Shown: piece by piece, positions 63,901 through 64,000 of the stretch
Position numbering within the stretch: position 1 is the stretch's first letter
Layout of the letters: each line of letters starts with the position of its first letter
Origin: Thunnus maccoyii
Lineage: Eukaryota; Chordata; Actinopteri; Scombriformes; Scombridae
Direction: 5' to 3'
DNA: 64,000 nucleotides
Assembly: GCF_910596095.1 (NCBI RefSeq)
Contig: NC_056546.1
Coordinates: forward strand, 24,456,425-24,520,424
The notes under the pieces: generated by a model
Databases searched by the model: none
The model's input: only the letters and a program-made list of their open reading frames with translations
Told to the model about the DNA's origin: nothing
Made by a program: the position numbers and the translations under genes

Positions 63901-64000
63901 TAAATTCTGTACTTTCCCTTTCTAGAATCTATCTCAACATCTGAACTGTGTGTAGTTGTTATATGTGCTTGTGACATGCTCTCTGTCTCTCTCTCTCCCT
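54856..64000 (+). CDS. ide: insulin-degrading enzyme, 5' part (nine coding exons, runs off the window)
   Basis: Encodes the first 411 residues of an M16 zinc metalloendopeptidase (human IDE 1019) that cleaves insulin, amyloid-beta and other short peptides. Exons: 54856-54941, 57216-57400, 58115-58322, 59880-60049, 61403-61525, 62601-62713, 62953-63115, 63340-63432, 63575-63666; all introns are GT-AG and phases join without error. The inverted zinc motif HFCEH is at 104-108 and the third ligand E185 lies in [10 protein letters not shown], each four residues less than human. Residues 1-37 form a basic presequence ([16 protein letters not shown]...) and M38 aligns with human Met42, so both a mitochondrial and a cytosolic form could be made. 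No exon could be recognised between 63667 and 64000. The remaining domains lie to the right. Confidence 0.95.
55325..55583. mobile_element. hAT-like MITE in ide intron 1
   Basis: The termini CAGTGGTTCTCAA and TTGAGAACCGCTG are inverted repeats (12 of 13). They are flanked by CTCTAGTG on the left and CTGTAGTG on the right, a 7-of-8 target-site duplication as made by hAT transposases. No coding capacity. Confidence 0.75.
57216..57400 (+). CDS. ide: ide exon 2 (second start Met38)
   Basis: Acceptor CACTGCAG. Contains M38 (human Met42 equivalent), [12 protein letters not shown] and [16 protein letters not shown]. Donor GTAATG splits a Gly codon. Confidence 0.95.
58115..58322 (+). CDS. ide: ide exon 3 (zinc motif)
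   Basis: Holds [11 protein letters not shown], then [19 protein letters not shown] and [18 protein letters not shown]. Acceptor TTCACAG, donor GTACTT. Confidence 0.96.
59880..60049 (+). CDS. ide: ide exon 4 (third zinc ligand)
   Basis: [20 protein letters not shown], then AVDSEHEKN with zinc ligand E185 and [13 protein letters not shown]; acceptor TCTGTAG, donor GTAGAA. Confidence 0.96.
61403..61525 (+). CDS. ide: ide exon 5
   Basis: [20 protein letters not shown] to GLCVLGR; acceptor TTTTATAG, donor GTAAGA, phase 1. Confidence 0.95.
62601..62713 (+). CDS. ide: ide exon 6
   Basis: [20 protein letters not shown] and [14 protein letters not shown]; acceptor CCCACAG, donor GTGAGC, phase 0. 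Confidence 0.95.
62953..63115 (+). CDS. ide: ide exon 7
   Basis: [20 protein letters not shown] to [20 protein letters not shown]; includes the substrate-exosite strand region of the M16 fold. Acceptor ATCATAG, donor GTGGGA. Confidence 0.95.
63340..63432 (+). CDS. ide: ide exon 8
   Basis: [20 protein letters not shown] and [11 protein letters not shown]; acceptor CTTTTAG, donor GTAAGT, phase 1. Confidence 0.95.
63575..63666 (+). CDS. ide: ide exon 9 (last exon visible)
   Basis: [20 protein letters not shown] to FEECK; acceptor CACTGCAG, donor GTAATT, phase 0. Confidence 0.95.

Overview
The window is nuclear DNA from a vertebrate, most likely a percomorph (spiny-rayed) teleost. The evidence is compact GT-AG split genes whose proteins align residue by residue with vertebrate opsin-3, kynurenine 3-monooxygenase and insulin-degrading enzyme, AT-rich non-coding DNA, dense CA/GT microsatellites, and many short inverted-repeat elements of types common in teleost genomes. 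No bacterial-type operon, rRNA, tRNA or CRISPR array was seen.

Layout. (1) Positions 1 to about 29,650: roughly 29.6 kb with no recognisable protein-coding gene. It holds dispersed repeats, inverted-repeat (MITE-like) elements, a dead LINE fragment on the minus strand (16350-16992), a 1.05 kb hAT-like element with 8-bp target-site duplications (18527-19575), and a weak block of protein-like relics on the minus strand (8132-9860). (2) 29,870-37,231, plus strand: a complete four-exon opsin-3 (encephalopsin) gene, opn3, 387 codons, with a TATA-like box upstream and a polyadenylation signal downstream. (3) 39,654-52,635, minus strand: a complete 15-exon kynurenine 3-monooxygenase gene, kmo, 471 codons, convergent with opn3. 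One of its introns uses a GC donor. (4) 54,856 to the right edge, plus strand: the first nine coding exons (411 codons) of insulin-degrading enzyme, ide, head-to-head with kmo. The rest of ide lies beyond the window.

The three genes do not form a pathway: opn3 encodes a retinal-binding GPCR, kmo a mitochondrial outer-membrane flavoenzyme of tryptophan breakdown, and ide a zinc peptidase. The convergent opn3-kmo pair is also found in human (1q43), while human IDE is on chromosome 10. The kmo-ide head-to-head neighbourhood is therefore a lineage-specific linkage, and the about 2.2 kb gap between the two start codons could hold promoters for both. All exon boundaries were derived by hand from reading frame, splice consensus and remembered family homology; phases add up without error in all three genes. 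Nothing here amounts to a clear new biological system. The most interesting points are an upstream ORF overlapping the mitochondrial-form start of ide, the GC-AG intron and CA repeat next to a donor site in kmo, and several well-preserved transposon footprints.
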